Below, piece after piece: positions 7,506 through 13,218 of a DNA stretch of 16,423 nt. Within the stretch, counting starts at the first letter, position 1, and each line of letters opens with the position of its first letter. The notes under the pieces were generated by a model. That model did no database searches. It had not been told where the DNA came from and saw only the letters and a program-made list of their open reading frames with translations. Made by a program: the position numbers and the translations under genes. Origin of the DNA: an uncultured Clostridia bacterium. GTDB taxonomy: Bacteria; Bacillota; Clostridia; Christensenellales; UBA1242. The DNA lies in NCBI GenBank assembly GCA_937907645.1, contig CALCWV010000037.1, positions 1 through 16,423 of the forward strand. The letters are read 5' to 3'.

Positions 7506-8108
7506 ATGGAAATAATTCGTCAAAACAGAAGAACTTTAGTTATAACCGTGAAAGAAAATGGAGAAGTAATAGTCAAAGCTCCATTATTTATGAGCAGAAA
7601 AAAAATAGATGAATTTATTCAAGAAAAAAGCGGATGGATTCAAAAACAACAGATAAAACTTGCTGAAAGGGAGAATGTTACTTCTCAATATGACTTTGAA
7701 AAATACGTGTATATAAATGGAAACAAATATTTGTGGGAAGATGTAAAAAATCAGGATAAAAGAATGACAAAAGCCTCATTTTACACCAAAAATTTCAACA
7801 ATTTTGTTATAAAACGGGCAGAGCAGTGGGCAAAACTCTTTAAAAAGGCAATTTCCTTTAGATTATGCAACTCAAGAAGCATCTGGGGAAGCTGCAACGC
7901 ATCAAATGTGATAAAATTAAACTGGAAAATGATTCTGCTTCCGCAGGAGCTTCAAGATTATATAATCGCGCATGAACTTTGCCATACAATCCAGCTAAAT
8001 CATTCGCCTAAGTTTTGGAACGAGGTAGGTAAGTATCTTCCAGATTATAAGAATAGAAAAAATGACCTTAAATCATATTGCATAATTTTAAGAGAGCAGG
8101 TGTTATAA
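7506..8108 (+). CDS. YgjP/WLM-like metal-dependent peptidase (M48-related, DUF45)
   Basis: A 200-residue predicted zinc metallopeptidase of the YgjP/DUF45 family, sometimes annotated as M48-like or SprT/WLM-like. Physiological substrates of this family are not well known. The N-terminal half carries RQNRRTLVITVKENGEVIV and a helix typical of the family (residues ~1-50). The core is IWGSCNASNVIKLNWKMIL, then the zinc motif HELCH (H156, E157, H160) and the third ligand in LNHSPKFW (H166). The upstream extension of the frame to 7419 runs through the promoter, is hydrophobic and AT-rich, and lacks a ribosome site, so the start at 7506 is preferred. It is a single-gene unit closed by a terminator at 8116. 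Confidence 0.85.
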   Translation: MEIIRQNRRTLVITVKENGEVIVKAPLFMSRKKIDEFIQEKSGWIQKQQIKLAERENVTSQYDFEKYVYINGNKYLWEDVKNQDKRMTKASFYTKNFNNFVIKRAEQWAKLFKKAISFRLCNSRSIWGSCNASNVIKLNWKMILLPQELQDYIIAHELCHTIQLNHSPKFWNEVGKYLPDYKNRKNDLKSYCIILREQVL

Positions 8109-8115
8109 ATTTGTT

Positions 8116-8153
8116 AAAAAACAGCTTTATAAAATTTTAAGGCTGTTTTTTCA
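8116..8153 (+). terminator. Rho-independent terminator of the peptidase gene
   Basis: AAAAAACAGC (8116-8125) pairs with GCTGTTTTTT (8142-8151) around a 16-base AT-rich loop. It ends in a T run seven bases after the stop codon begins to fall away. Confidence 0.85.
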
Positions 8154-8167
8154 TGTGGGGAATTATG

Positions 8168-8184
8168 TAAAAATCGTATTTTTA
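8168..8184. repeat. Small palindrome TAAAAAT-CGT-ATTTTTA
   Basis: A 7-bp inverted repeat with a 3-base centre, 8 bases upstream of the much larger palindrome at 8193. It is AT-rich and modest by itself, and is listed because of its neighbour. Confidence 0.35.
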
Positions 8185-8192
8185 AACATTTG

Positions 8193-8228
8193 TATCTATT
8201 CGTAAAACACAAGTTTTACGAATAGATA
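8193..8228. repeat. 16-bp perfect palindrome with 4-base centre
   Basis: TATCTATTCGTAAAAC (8193-8208) and GTTTTACGAATAGATA (8213-8228) are exact reverse complements around ACAA. No T tract follows on either strand, so it is not a standard terminator. Separate terminators for both convergent genes already exist at 8116 and 8313. It could be a protein-binding site, a recombination or attachment site, or a mobile palindromic repeat. The sequence alone does not decide. Confidence 0.8.
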
Positions 8229-8254
8229 ACGTCGTAATACCTTGTTTATATAAT

Positions 8255-8277
8255 GTATTATGTTATTTTTATATAAC
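8255..8277 (+). repeat. GTATTATGTTAT copy with a small hairpin
   Basis: The 12-mer GTATTATGTTAT (8255-8266) is shared with 3055-3066 and 11911-11922. Its end GTTAT also pairs with ATAAC at 8273-8277 to give a short hairpin. A degenerate partial copy, GTATTATGTGT, follows at 8297-8307. No gene is seen in 8154-8312. Confidence 0.45.
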
Positions 8278-8312
8278 TTGATTATTTTTTACTTTAGTAT
8301 TATGTGTAAAAT

Positions 8313-8340
8313 AAAAAAACTACTATTATGTAGTTTTTTT
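8313..8340 (-). terminator. Terminator of the serS operon
   Basis: AAAAAAACTAC (8313-8323) pairs perfectly with GTAGTTTTTTT (8330-8340), 6-base loop. Read on the - strand it follows the stop codon of the last gene (8339-8341) directly and ends in seven U residues. It could also act in the + direction. Confidence 0.87.
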
Positions 8341-9289
8341 AAACATTTTTTATAAATTTATTATAAATTATTGCTGAATCTTTTGTTAACTCTGATTTAA
8401 ATATTTTGCTCTTTTTATCGTGAATTGCTACAAAGTCTTCAACGGATGTCATTTGCAGATAATTGATAATATTTACTGTTATTTGATATAAATCATTTCC
8501 AACAAACAAATTATCTGGAACATTATATAAAAGACTTTCTATAAAGAACTGGCTTGGGATTTCTTTTGTTAGGTTCTTAAATAAATTATTAAAGATTTTT
8601 ATCATTTTTAAGAAATTATCCCCTGCAAGCTCGTATTTAATATTAAAATTAATTAATCTTTCATCCATATTAATATTCATAAATCCTTTGCGTCTATTTA
8701 TAAAATATTTAAAATATGTTCCATCATAGATGACAGGAATTAATTCTATTTGCGAAATTGAACCAAAATCATCTTTTCCTTGAATTACAAGCTTATTTGG
8801 AAGATTATAAACTAAAGAAGTTTCAGATAATTGAGCTGCTATCGCATTTTGTAAATCCTTTTTCAAGCTTTCTAAATTATATTTTTCAGGCTCAAATTCT
8901 TCATATTCTGGGCCCTGTAATTGCTTTTTTAAGAGCTCTTTCTTAAGTTTTCTCTTCGATTTTCTCTTGGAATCCTGCCAAGCTCTAGCAAATCTCTTCT
9001 TAAATTTTTTCCATCCATCTTTATAATATAAGCAATTATATTCTAATTGTGGACTTGCAACACCAAAATAATACACATATTTACTCATTGGAGTCATAGC
9101 TCCATTAAAAGTTTCGTTTACAGGTTGAATTATAACATTATCAATAGTTATAAATGGCACTTTAGTCGATAAATCTTCGACAGCAAGGCCGACAACATTT
9201 AAAAGCGTAAAATAAATCTTTTCACTGAAAGAAGTATCTTCGTCTTTTAAGATATTTTCAATATATTTTCTGTCAAAAGTTTTCTTCAA
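8339..9289 (-). CDS. Unrecognised protein, possible degenerate CD-NTase/OAS-fold nucleotidyltransferase
   Basis: I do not recognise this 316-residue protein by name. Its second half reads like the later part of CD-NTase/OAS-type nucleotidyltransferases: a helix LKKDLQNAIAAQL (142-154), a strand QIELIPVIYDG (180-190) where active enzymes have a D-x-V-P strand, a central segment with RRKGFMNINMDERLINFN (199-216), the helix FLKMIKIFNNLF (226-237) and IESLLYNVPDNLF (250-262), resembling the C-terminal alpha-helical domain. The catalytic GS...DxD signature is not visible in the first half. Instead there is VIIQPVNETFNGA and YVYYFGVASPQLEY (52-84), then a very basic linker (92-123, many KKFKK/KRKSKRK runs). 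If the fold is right, it is probably not an active enzyme. The start is TTG at 9289, eight bases after GGAGGG; a nearby ATG (9305) is out of frame. It begins 20 bases after serS and is surely co-transcribed with it. Confidence 0.6.
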   Translation of the reverse strand: MKKTFDRKYIENILKDEDTSFSEKIYFTLLNVVGLAVEDLSTKVPFITIDNVIIQPVNETFNGAMTPMSKYVYYFGVASPQLEYNCLYYKDGWKKFKKRFARAWQDSKRKSKRKLKKELLKKQLQGPEYEEFEPEKYNLESLKKDLQNAIAAQLSETSLVYNLPNKLVIQGKDDFGSISQIELIPVIYDGTYFKYFINRRKGFMNINMDERLINFNIKYELAGDNFLKMIKIFNNLFKNLTKEIPSQFFIESLLYNVPDNLFVGNDLYQITVNIINYLQMTSVEDFVAIHDKKSKIFKSELTKDSAIIYNKFIKNV

Positions 9290-9309
9290 CTTCTATGCCC
9301 TCCATTTAT

Positions 9310-10596
9310 TTATTTTTTTGGGTAAATTATTGTTTTTCCGCCCATATATGGTTGCAATGGAGCTGGAATTGTTATAGATCCGTCCTCATTATAGTTGTTT
9401 TCAATTAAAGCAATGAGTCCACGTGGGCTTGCAACAACAGTATTATTCAATGTGTGAACAAGATATGTTCCTTTTTCGCCTTTAGTTCTAATATTTAATC
9501 TTCTAGCTTGAGCATCTCCTAAATTTGAGCAAGAACAAACTTCAAAATATTTCTTTTGTCTTGGGCTCCAAGCTTCGATGTCACATGATTTAACTTTTAA
9601 GTCTGCTAAATCTCCTGAGCAACATTCTAATTGACGCACTGGAATATTCATGCTGTTAAATAAATCAACTGAATATCTCCACATCTTGTTGTACCAATTC
9701 ATGCTTTCTTCTGGCTTGCAAAGTACAATCATTTCTTCTTTTTCGAATTGATGAACTCTGTAAACTCCCCTTTCTTCAAGTCCATGTGAACCAATTTCCT
9801 TTCTAAAACATGGGCTATATGATGTCATTGTAATTGGAAGTTCTTGTTCTTTTACGATTTGATCTTTAAATCTTCCAATCATAGAGTGTTCACTTGTTCC
9901 AATGAGATATAAGTCTTCATTTTCGATTTTATACATCATTGCGTCCATTTCTGCGAAGCTCATTACACCATTTACAACGTCGCTTCGAATCATAAATGGA
10001 GGTATACAATAAGTAAATCCCTTGTCAATCATAAAATCTCTCGCATATGCAATCATTGCTTCGTGAAGTCTTGCCATATCACCGATAAGATAATAGAATC
10101 CAGCGCCGCTTGTTCTTCCTGCGCTTTCTTTGTCTAAACCTGAGAAAGACTCTAAGATGTCTGCGTTGTAAGGAATTTCATAGTTTGGAACTTTTGGTTC
10201 TCCAAATCTTTCAACTTCAACATTTTCACTATCATCTTTTCCAATTGGAACAGATTTATCCAATATATTAGGAATAATAAGCATGATTTTTCTTAAATCT
10301 GCAGCCAAAACAACTTGTTCTTTTTCGATTTCAGAAATTCTAAGATTATTTTTTGATACAGTTTCCTTTATTTTATTAGCATCTTCGATTTTCTTTTCTC
10401 TCATGAGAGCACCAATTTGAGCACTTAATGTGTTTCTGCTTGCTCTAAGTTCGTCACCTTCTTTCTTTAACAATCTAATTTTGCTATCAAGCTCAATAGC
10501 TTCATCTACGAGAGGCAATTTTTGGTCTTGGAATTTCTTTTTTATATTTTCCTTAACTAATTCAGGGTTTGTTCTAAGTAAATTAATGTCTATCAT
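9310..10596 (-). CDS. serS: Seryl-tRNA synthetase
   Basis: Charges tRNA-Ser (and tRNA-Sec where present) with serine in the cytoplasm. It has 428 residues, the normal length. Residues 1-110 form the antiparallel coiled-coil arm that grips the long variable arm of tRNA-Ser. The class II core follows, with TSEH at 234-237 in the serine pocket, motif 2 FRKEIGSHGLEERGVYRVHQ plus FEKEEM (264-289) and motif 3 ASPRGLIALIEN (389-400). ATG at 10596 is preceded by GGAGG. It is the first gene of a two-gene operon behind a strong promoter and a structured leader of about 160 nt. The usual clostridial serS control is a T-box, and no T-box signature is present here. Confidence 0.97.
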   Translation of the reverse strand: MIDINLLRTNPELVKENIKKKFQDQKLPLVDEAIELDSKIRLLKKEGDELRASRNTLSAQIGALMREKKIEDANKIKETVSKNNLRISEIEKEQVVLAADLRKIMLIIPNILDKSVPIGKDDSENVEVERFGEPKVPNYEIPYNADILESFSGLDKESAGRTSGAGFYYLIGDMARLHEAMIAYARDFMIDKGFTYCIPPFMIRSDVVNGVMSFAEMDAMMYKIENEDLYLIGTSEHSMIGRFKDQIVKEQELPITMTSYSPCFRKEIGSHGLEERGVYRVHQFEKEEMIVLCKPEESMNWYNKMWRYSVDLFNSMNIPVRQLECCSGDLADLKVKSCDIEAWSPRQKKYFEVCSCSNLGDAQARRLNIRTKGEKGTYLVHTLNNTVVASPRGLIALIENNYNEDGSITIPAPLQPYMGGKTIIYPKK

Positions 10597-10760
10597 TTTT
10601 CCTCCGGTTTTTACTTTATTCTTATCCAGAAATTATCACGAAAGCGAACGTTTTGTTTATTTTCTGTGATATCTGACAATAAGAATGGCGTTGCTTTGCG
10701 AAGAGCAAAGTGAGATTGATTTATCAATATCAAAATTTAAATTGCTTTAAACCCCAACGT
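10597..10760 (-). promoter_or_regulatory. Structured 5' leader of serS (not a T-box)
   Basis: Read on the - strand from the predicted start near 10760. CGTTG (10759-10755) can pair with CAACG (10693-10689) to close a junction holding two hairpins: ATTGAT/ATCAAT (10128-type AT hairpin at 10115-10128 of the 10.7 kb block, that is 10715-10728) and CTTTGC/GCAAAG (10694-10699 with 10705-10710, 5-base loop). A long broken stem follows, built from ATTCTTAT/ATAAGAAT (10679-10686 with 10618-10625), CAGA/TCTG and TATCAC/GTGATA, with a 26-base apical loop. It ends 10 bases before the GGAGG ribosome site. There is no T-box antiterminator sequence (TGGNACCGCG-like) and no U-run terminator. It may be an unclassified regulatory RNA. 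Confidence 0.5.
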
Positions 10761-10766
10761 TATTTT

Positions 10767-10795
10767 ATTGTAAACTTTTTCCTCTTTTTTGTCAA
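10767..10795 (-). promoter_or_regulatory. Sigma-A promoter of the serS operon
   Basis: On the - strand TTGACA (10790-10795), a 17-base spacer and TACAAT (10767-10772). The predicted start near 10760 leaves a leader of about 160 nt before the serS ATG. Confidence 0.85.
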
Positions 10796-10842
10796 TTAAA
10801 ACTGTTATGTATACATATAAAAAATAAGATTAATTAAATTGA

Positions 10843-10871
10843 TTTACATTATTTTCCATTTGTTATATAAT
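10843..10871 (+). promoter_or_regulatory. Promoter of the tyrosine recombinase gene, predicting a leaderless mRNA
   Basis: TTTACA (10843-10848), a 17-base spacer and a perfect TATAAT (10866-10871). The start codon ATG is at 10878, only six bases after the -10, which is where transcription should begin. No ribosome site is present. Confidence 0.72.
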
Positions 10872-10877
10872 ACTCAT

Positions 10878-11909
10878 ATGGGAAAGTTAACATATTTTGA
10901 AGATAGAAACAGAAAAAATAACCTCACCGTAGGCAAATATTGCGAGAATTTGCCTGACTTTTGTTATGACTTTTTCATCGGAATTGAAAGTACGACGTCT
11001 CCGCTTACTAGAATGAATTATGCCATGGATTTGACCGTTTTCTTCAATTTTTTAAGTGAAATTTTTCATAAAAAGCCAACTGAATTTACTCTCGAAGATA
11101 TTAATAAAATACGCTCGTCTCATATTGAACAATTTTTATCATATCTTTCCTTTTATGAGATTAATGGAAAAATGCTTAAAAACAGCGATAATGGAAAAAA
11201 GAGAAAGCTTTCATCAGTTAGAAGCTTGTTTAAATATCTTTATAACCATAATTTAATAAATTCAAACGAAGCAAGCAAAATTGCGACGCCAAAGTTACAT
11301 CAAAAAGAAATCATCCGACTAGAAAAAGACGAAGTTTCAAAGTTATTCAACACTGTAGAAGACGCTGAAGGCTTTAGTCATAGACAAAAAGTATACAATA
11401 AAAATACTTTAGAGCGAGATAATGCTATTATAACCCTATTTTTAGGAACAGGAATAAGAATTTCTGAGCTTGTTGGCCTAAATATTGATGATTTTGACTT
11501 CTCTCAAAACGCATTTGTTGTTACACGTAAAGGTGGAAGCAGGTCAACGCTATATTTCTCAGACGAAGTCGCACAGGCCTTAAAAACTTGGCTCATTAAG
11601 CGTAAAACGCTCGAACTCGAGGAAAGCGAGAAAGCAATGTTTATTAGTCTACAAAACAAAAGAATAACTGTTCGCGCAGTGGAAAATCTTGTAAAAAAAT
11701 TCGCAAAACAAGCCGTTCCGCTCAAAAAAATCTCTCCCCATAAGCTAAGAAGTACTTTTGGCACTGAATTATATAGGAAAACTAAAGATATTTATATTGT
11801 AGCCGACGTCTTAGGACATAAAGATGTTAATACAACCAAAAAACACTACGCAGCAATTTCAGAAGATATGCGCAAAGATGTTGCAAATAAGGTTAATTTA
11901 AGAAAATAG
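10878..11909 (+). CDS. XerS-like tyrosine recombinase/integrase
   Basis: A 343-residue site-specific recombinase of the lambda integrase superfamily. The N-terminal core-binding domain covers about residues 20-140. The catalytic domain has every active-site residue: Arg in LGTGIRISELVGLN (R194), Lys in TRKGGSRS (K218), HKLR (H288, R291), the His in LGHKDV (H314) and the nucleophile in HYAAIS (Y324). It is longer than XerC/XerD (~300), and its long segment before the first Arg, ending NKNTLERDNAI, recalls single-recombinase XerS proteins (~356). I therefore favour a resident chromosomal recombinase, perhaps acting in dimer resolution, over a mobile-element integrase. No excisionase, relaxase or phage genes lie nearby. 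The frame continues upstream to a TTG at 10839 inside the promoter, so ATG 10878 is the start. Confidence 0.9.
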   Translation: MGKLTYFEDRNRKNNLTVGKYCENLPDFCYDFFIGIESTTSPLTRMNYAMDLTVFFNFLSEIFHKKPTEFTLEDINKIRSSHIEQFLSYLSFYEINGKMLKNSDNGKKRKLSSVRSLFKYLYNHNLINSNEASKIATPKLHQKEIIRLEKDEVSKLFNTVEDAEGFSHRQKVYNKNTLERDNAIITLFLGTGIRISELVGLNIDDFDFSQNAFVVTRKGGSRSTLYFSDEVAQALKTWLIKRKTLELEESEKAMFISLQNKRITVRAVENLVKKFAKQAVPLKKISPHKLRSTFGTELYRKTKDIYIVADVLGHKDVNTTKKHYAAISEDMRKDVANKVNLRK

Positions 11910-11950
11910 AGTATTATGTTATATTTCCATAACATAATACTCTTCTTTTT
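11908..11950 (+). terminator. Terminator of the recombinase gene, 15-bp perfect stem
   Basis: AGAGTATTATGTTAT (11908-11922) pairs perfectly with ATAACATAATACTCT (11929-11943) around ATTTCC, followed by TCTTTTT. The stem overlaps the recombinase stop codon. It may also stop spoIVB transcripts arriving on the - strand, where a weaker U stretch follows. Its arms contain the 12-mer that recurs at 3055 and 8255. Confidence 0.8.
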
Positions 11951-11990
11951 ATATGTTTTTTAAATTACTAAAATGGCGATTTTATATTAT

Positions 11991-13124
11991 TTACGCGCTT
12001 TCTAAAAGCATCCAATCGATGTAAACACCATACCCTTTGGTCGGATCAGATGTAAAGACATGAGTTACTGCCCCAATTATTTTTCCATTTTGAATAATCG
12101 GAGAGCCGCTCATTCCTTGTACAATTCCTCCAGTTAGATCTAATAATTTTTGATCAACTACCCTAAAAACAATGCTTTTATCATTTGCTTTTGCTTGATG
12201 ATTTGCCTTTATTATTTCAATATCATATTCTTCACGTATTCCGCTTATACTCGAAACAATCTTTGCATTCCCTGGATTTACGCTTAATCTTCCTCCGATT
12301 TTTGCTATTTGATTTTCATCAATTAGGTTGTTTTTGTCTTTCATTTTCCCAAAAACGCCATATTTATTATTGAGAGATATCTCCCCTTTACTTCCTTGAT
12401 TTTGAAGGAAGATACATCTTAGTTGTCCTGGTGCATTTTTCTTTCCTTTTTCAATTCCAAGTAAGTTACAAGGATAGATTTTTCCTTGATCCACCTCAAT
12501 TATAGTTCTATCTTCTGTAATTGCGTGTCCTAAAGCCCCAAAACTATCATTTTTTGGATTTACATATGTAAGAGTTCCAATCCCTGAAACATCATTCGTT
12601 GCGGCAAGATTTAGCTTGTTTAAGTTCTTAACAATTGCTTTATGTTCCTTATTTTGTCTTAAATACTTGACTTCTCCCTCACAAATTTCAGAAATATCGC
12701 TAAGCTTCGTTACTGGATTCCCATCAATCTCTGTTATAATATCCCCCTTTCTAAAGATCTCGTTCGTTTCTTCAACAATTAATCCCTTCGACTTAATCGA
12801 AACACCTATCGGCACACCACCAATATACAGATCTTCATCAGTCGACAAGTTCACTCGGACTTTTCTAATAGGAATAAATCCAAAAGCTTTGAAAATTATA
12901 ACATCTTCTTTTTCTCCTGTCGCTGTATCCTTTATCTTTGATTCAATAGAACTATTTACTAACGATCCAAACTTTTTGTTTTGATTAATTTCTTTAATTT
13001 CACCATAATTTGTTAAAAAATTTTCAGGCAATGAGTATATTTCGCTGTAGTTTACATTTGTAACCATAAGCAAACAAAAAAATAGTCCCAAAATAACTAC
13101 AGCTTTCCCAAAGTGCTTTCTCAT
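11991..13124 (-). CDS. spoIVB: SpoIVB sporulation signalling serine peptidase (S55)
   Basis: SpoIVB is secreted from the forespore during sporulation and triggers processing of pro-sigma-K through SpoIVFA/SpoIVFB. Here it has 377 residues (B. subtilis about 425). A signal-anchor helix covers about residues 8-24 (AVVILGLFFCLLMVTNV). A PDZ domain spans about 95-170, with GDIITEIDGNPVTKLSDIS. The S55 peptidase domain has its catalytic His in FGALGHAITE (about H200) and Ser in GIVQGMSGSPIIQNGK (about 334-348). The end, GYGVYIDWML, is typical. ATG 13124 follows GAGGAGGG; the frame's TTG at 13139 precedes that ribosome site and is rejected. In most relatives spo0A comes next, but here the neighbour is a convergent recombinase gene. 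Presence of SpoIVB implies a spore-forming organism or ancestor. Confidence 0.94.
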   Translation of the reverse strand: MRKHFGKAVVILGLFFCLLMVTNVNYSEIYSLPENFLTNYGEIKEINQNKKFGSLVNSSIESKIKDTATGEKEDVIIFKAFGFIPIRKVRVNLSTDEDLYIGGVPIGVSIKSKGLIVEETNEIFRKGDIITEIDGNPVTKLSDISEICEGEVKYLRQNKEHKAIVKNLNKLNLAATNDVSGIGTLTYVNPKNDSFGALGHAITEDRTIIEVDQGKIYPCNLLGIEKGKKNAPGQLRCIFLQNQGSKGEISLNNKYGVFGKMKDKNNLIDENQIAKIGGRLSVNPGNAKIVSSISGIREEYDIEIIKANHQAKANDKSIVFRVVDQKLLDLTGGIVQGMSGSPIIQNGKIIGAVTHVFTSDPTKGYGVYIDWMLLESA

Positions 13125-13141
13125 TAGCCCTCCTCTCAAAG

Positions 13142-13170
13142 TATTTTGTGCGGATGAGGCTATTTTATAC
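13142..13170 (-). promoter_or_regulatory. Forespore-sigma (SigG/SigF-type) promoter of spoIVB
   Basis: On the - strand GTATA (13166-13170) as -35, a 17-base spacer and CAAAATA (13142-13148) as -10. This resembles SigG/SigF promoters rather than SigA. The start would fall near 13135, at the edge of the ribosome site. spoIVB in B. subtilis is known to use SigF and SigG, which fits. Confidence 0.55.
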
Positions 13171-13175
13171 TATAG

Positions 13176-13208
13176 AAAAAAAAGGAAGAATAGATGATTC
13201 TTCCTTTT
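13176..13208 (-). terminator. Terminator of the argR-recN operon
   Basis: AAAAGGAAGAAT (13180-13191) and ATTCTTCCTTTT (13197-13208) form a perfect 12-bp stem with a 5-base loop, ending on the - strand in eight U residues. It lies 10 bases after the recN stop, so spoIVB needs its own promoter. Confidence 0.92.
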
Positions 13209-13218
13209 ATAGTTTTTA

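Noticed and set aside
9273..9305. ATG at 9305 as the start of the serS-linked gene
   Set aside because: It is out of frame and gives a 10-codon peptide. The in-frame TTG at 9289 has GGAGGG eight bases before it.
10597..10760. T-box riboswitch in front of serS
   Set aside because: The position is right, but I find no TGGNACC-type antiterminator sequence and no intrinsic terminator before the serS ribosome site.
10878..11909. Recombinase as evidence of an integrated mobile element
   Set aside because: There are no partner genes, no flanking direct repeats and no tRNA target, and base composition matches the neighbours. A resident chromosomal recombinase fits better.
12616..12984. 122-codon + strand open frame inside spoIVB
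   Set aside because: It is antisense to a well-supported gene, with Ser/Phe/Leu-rich composition typical of a shadow frame and no ribosome site.
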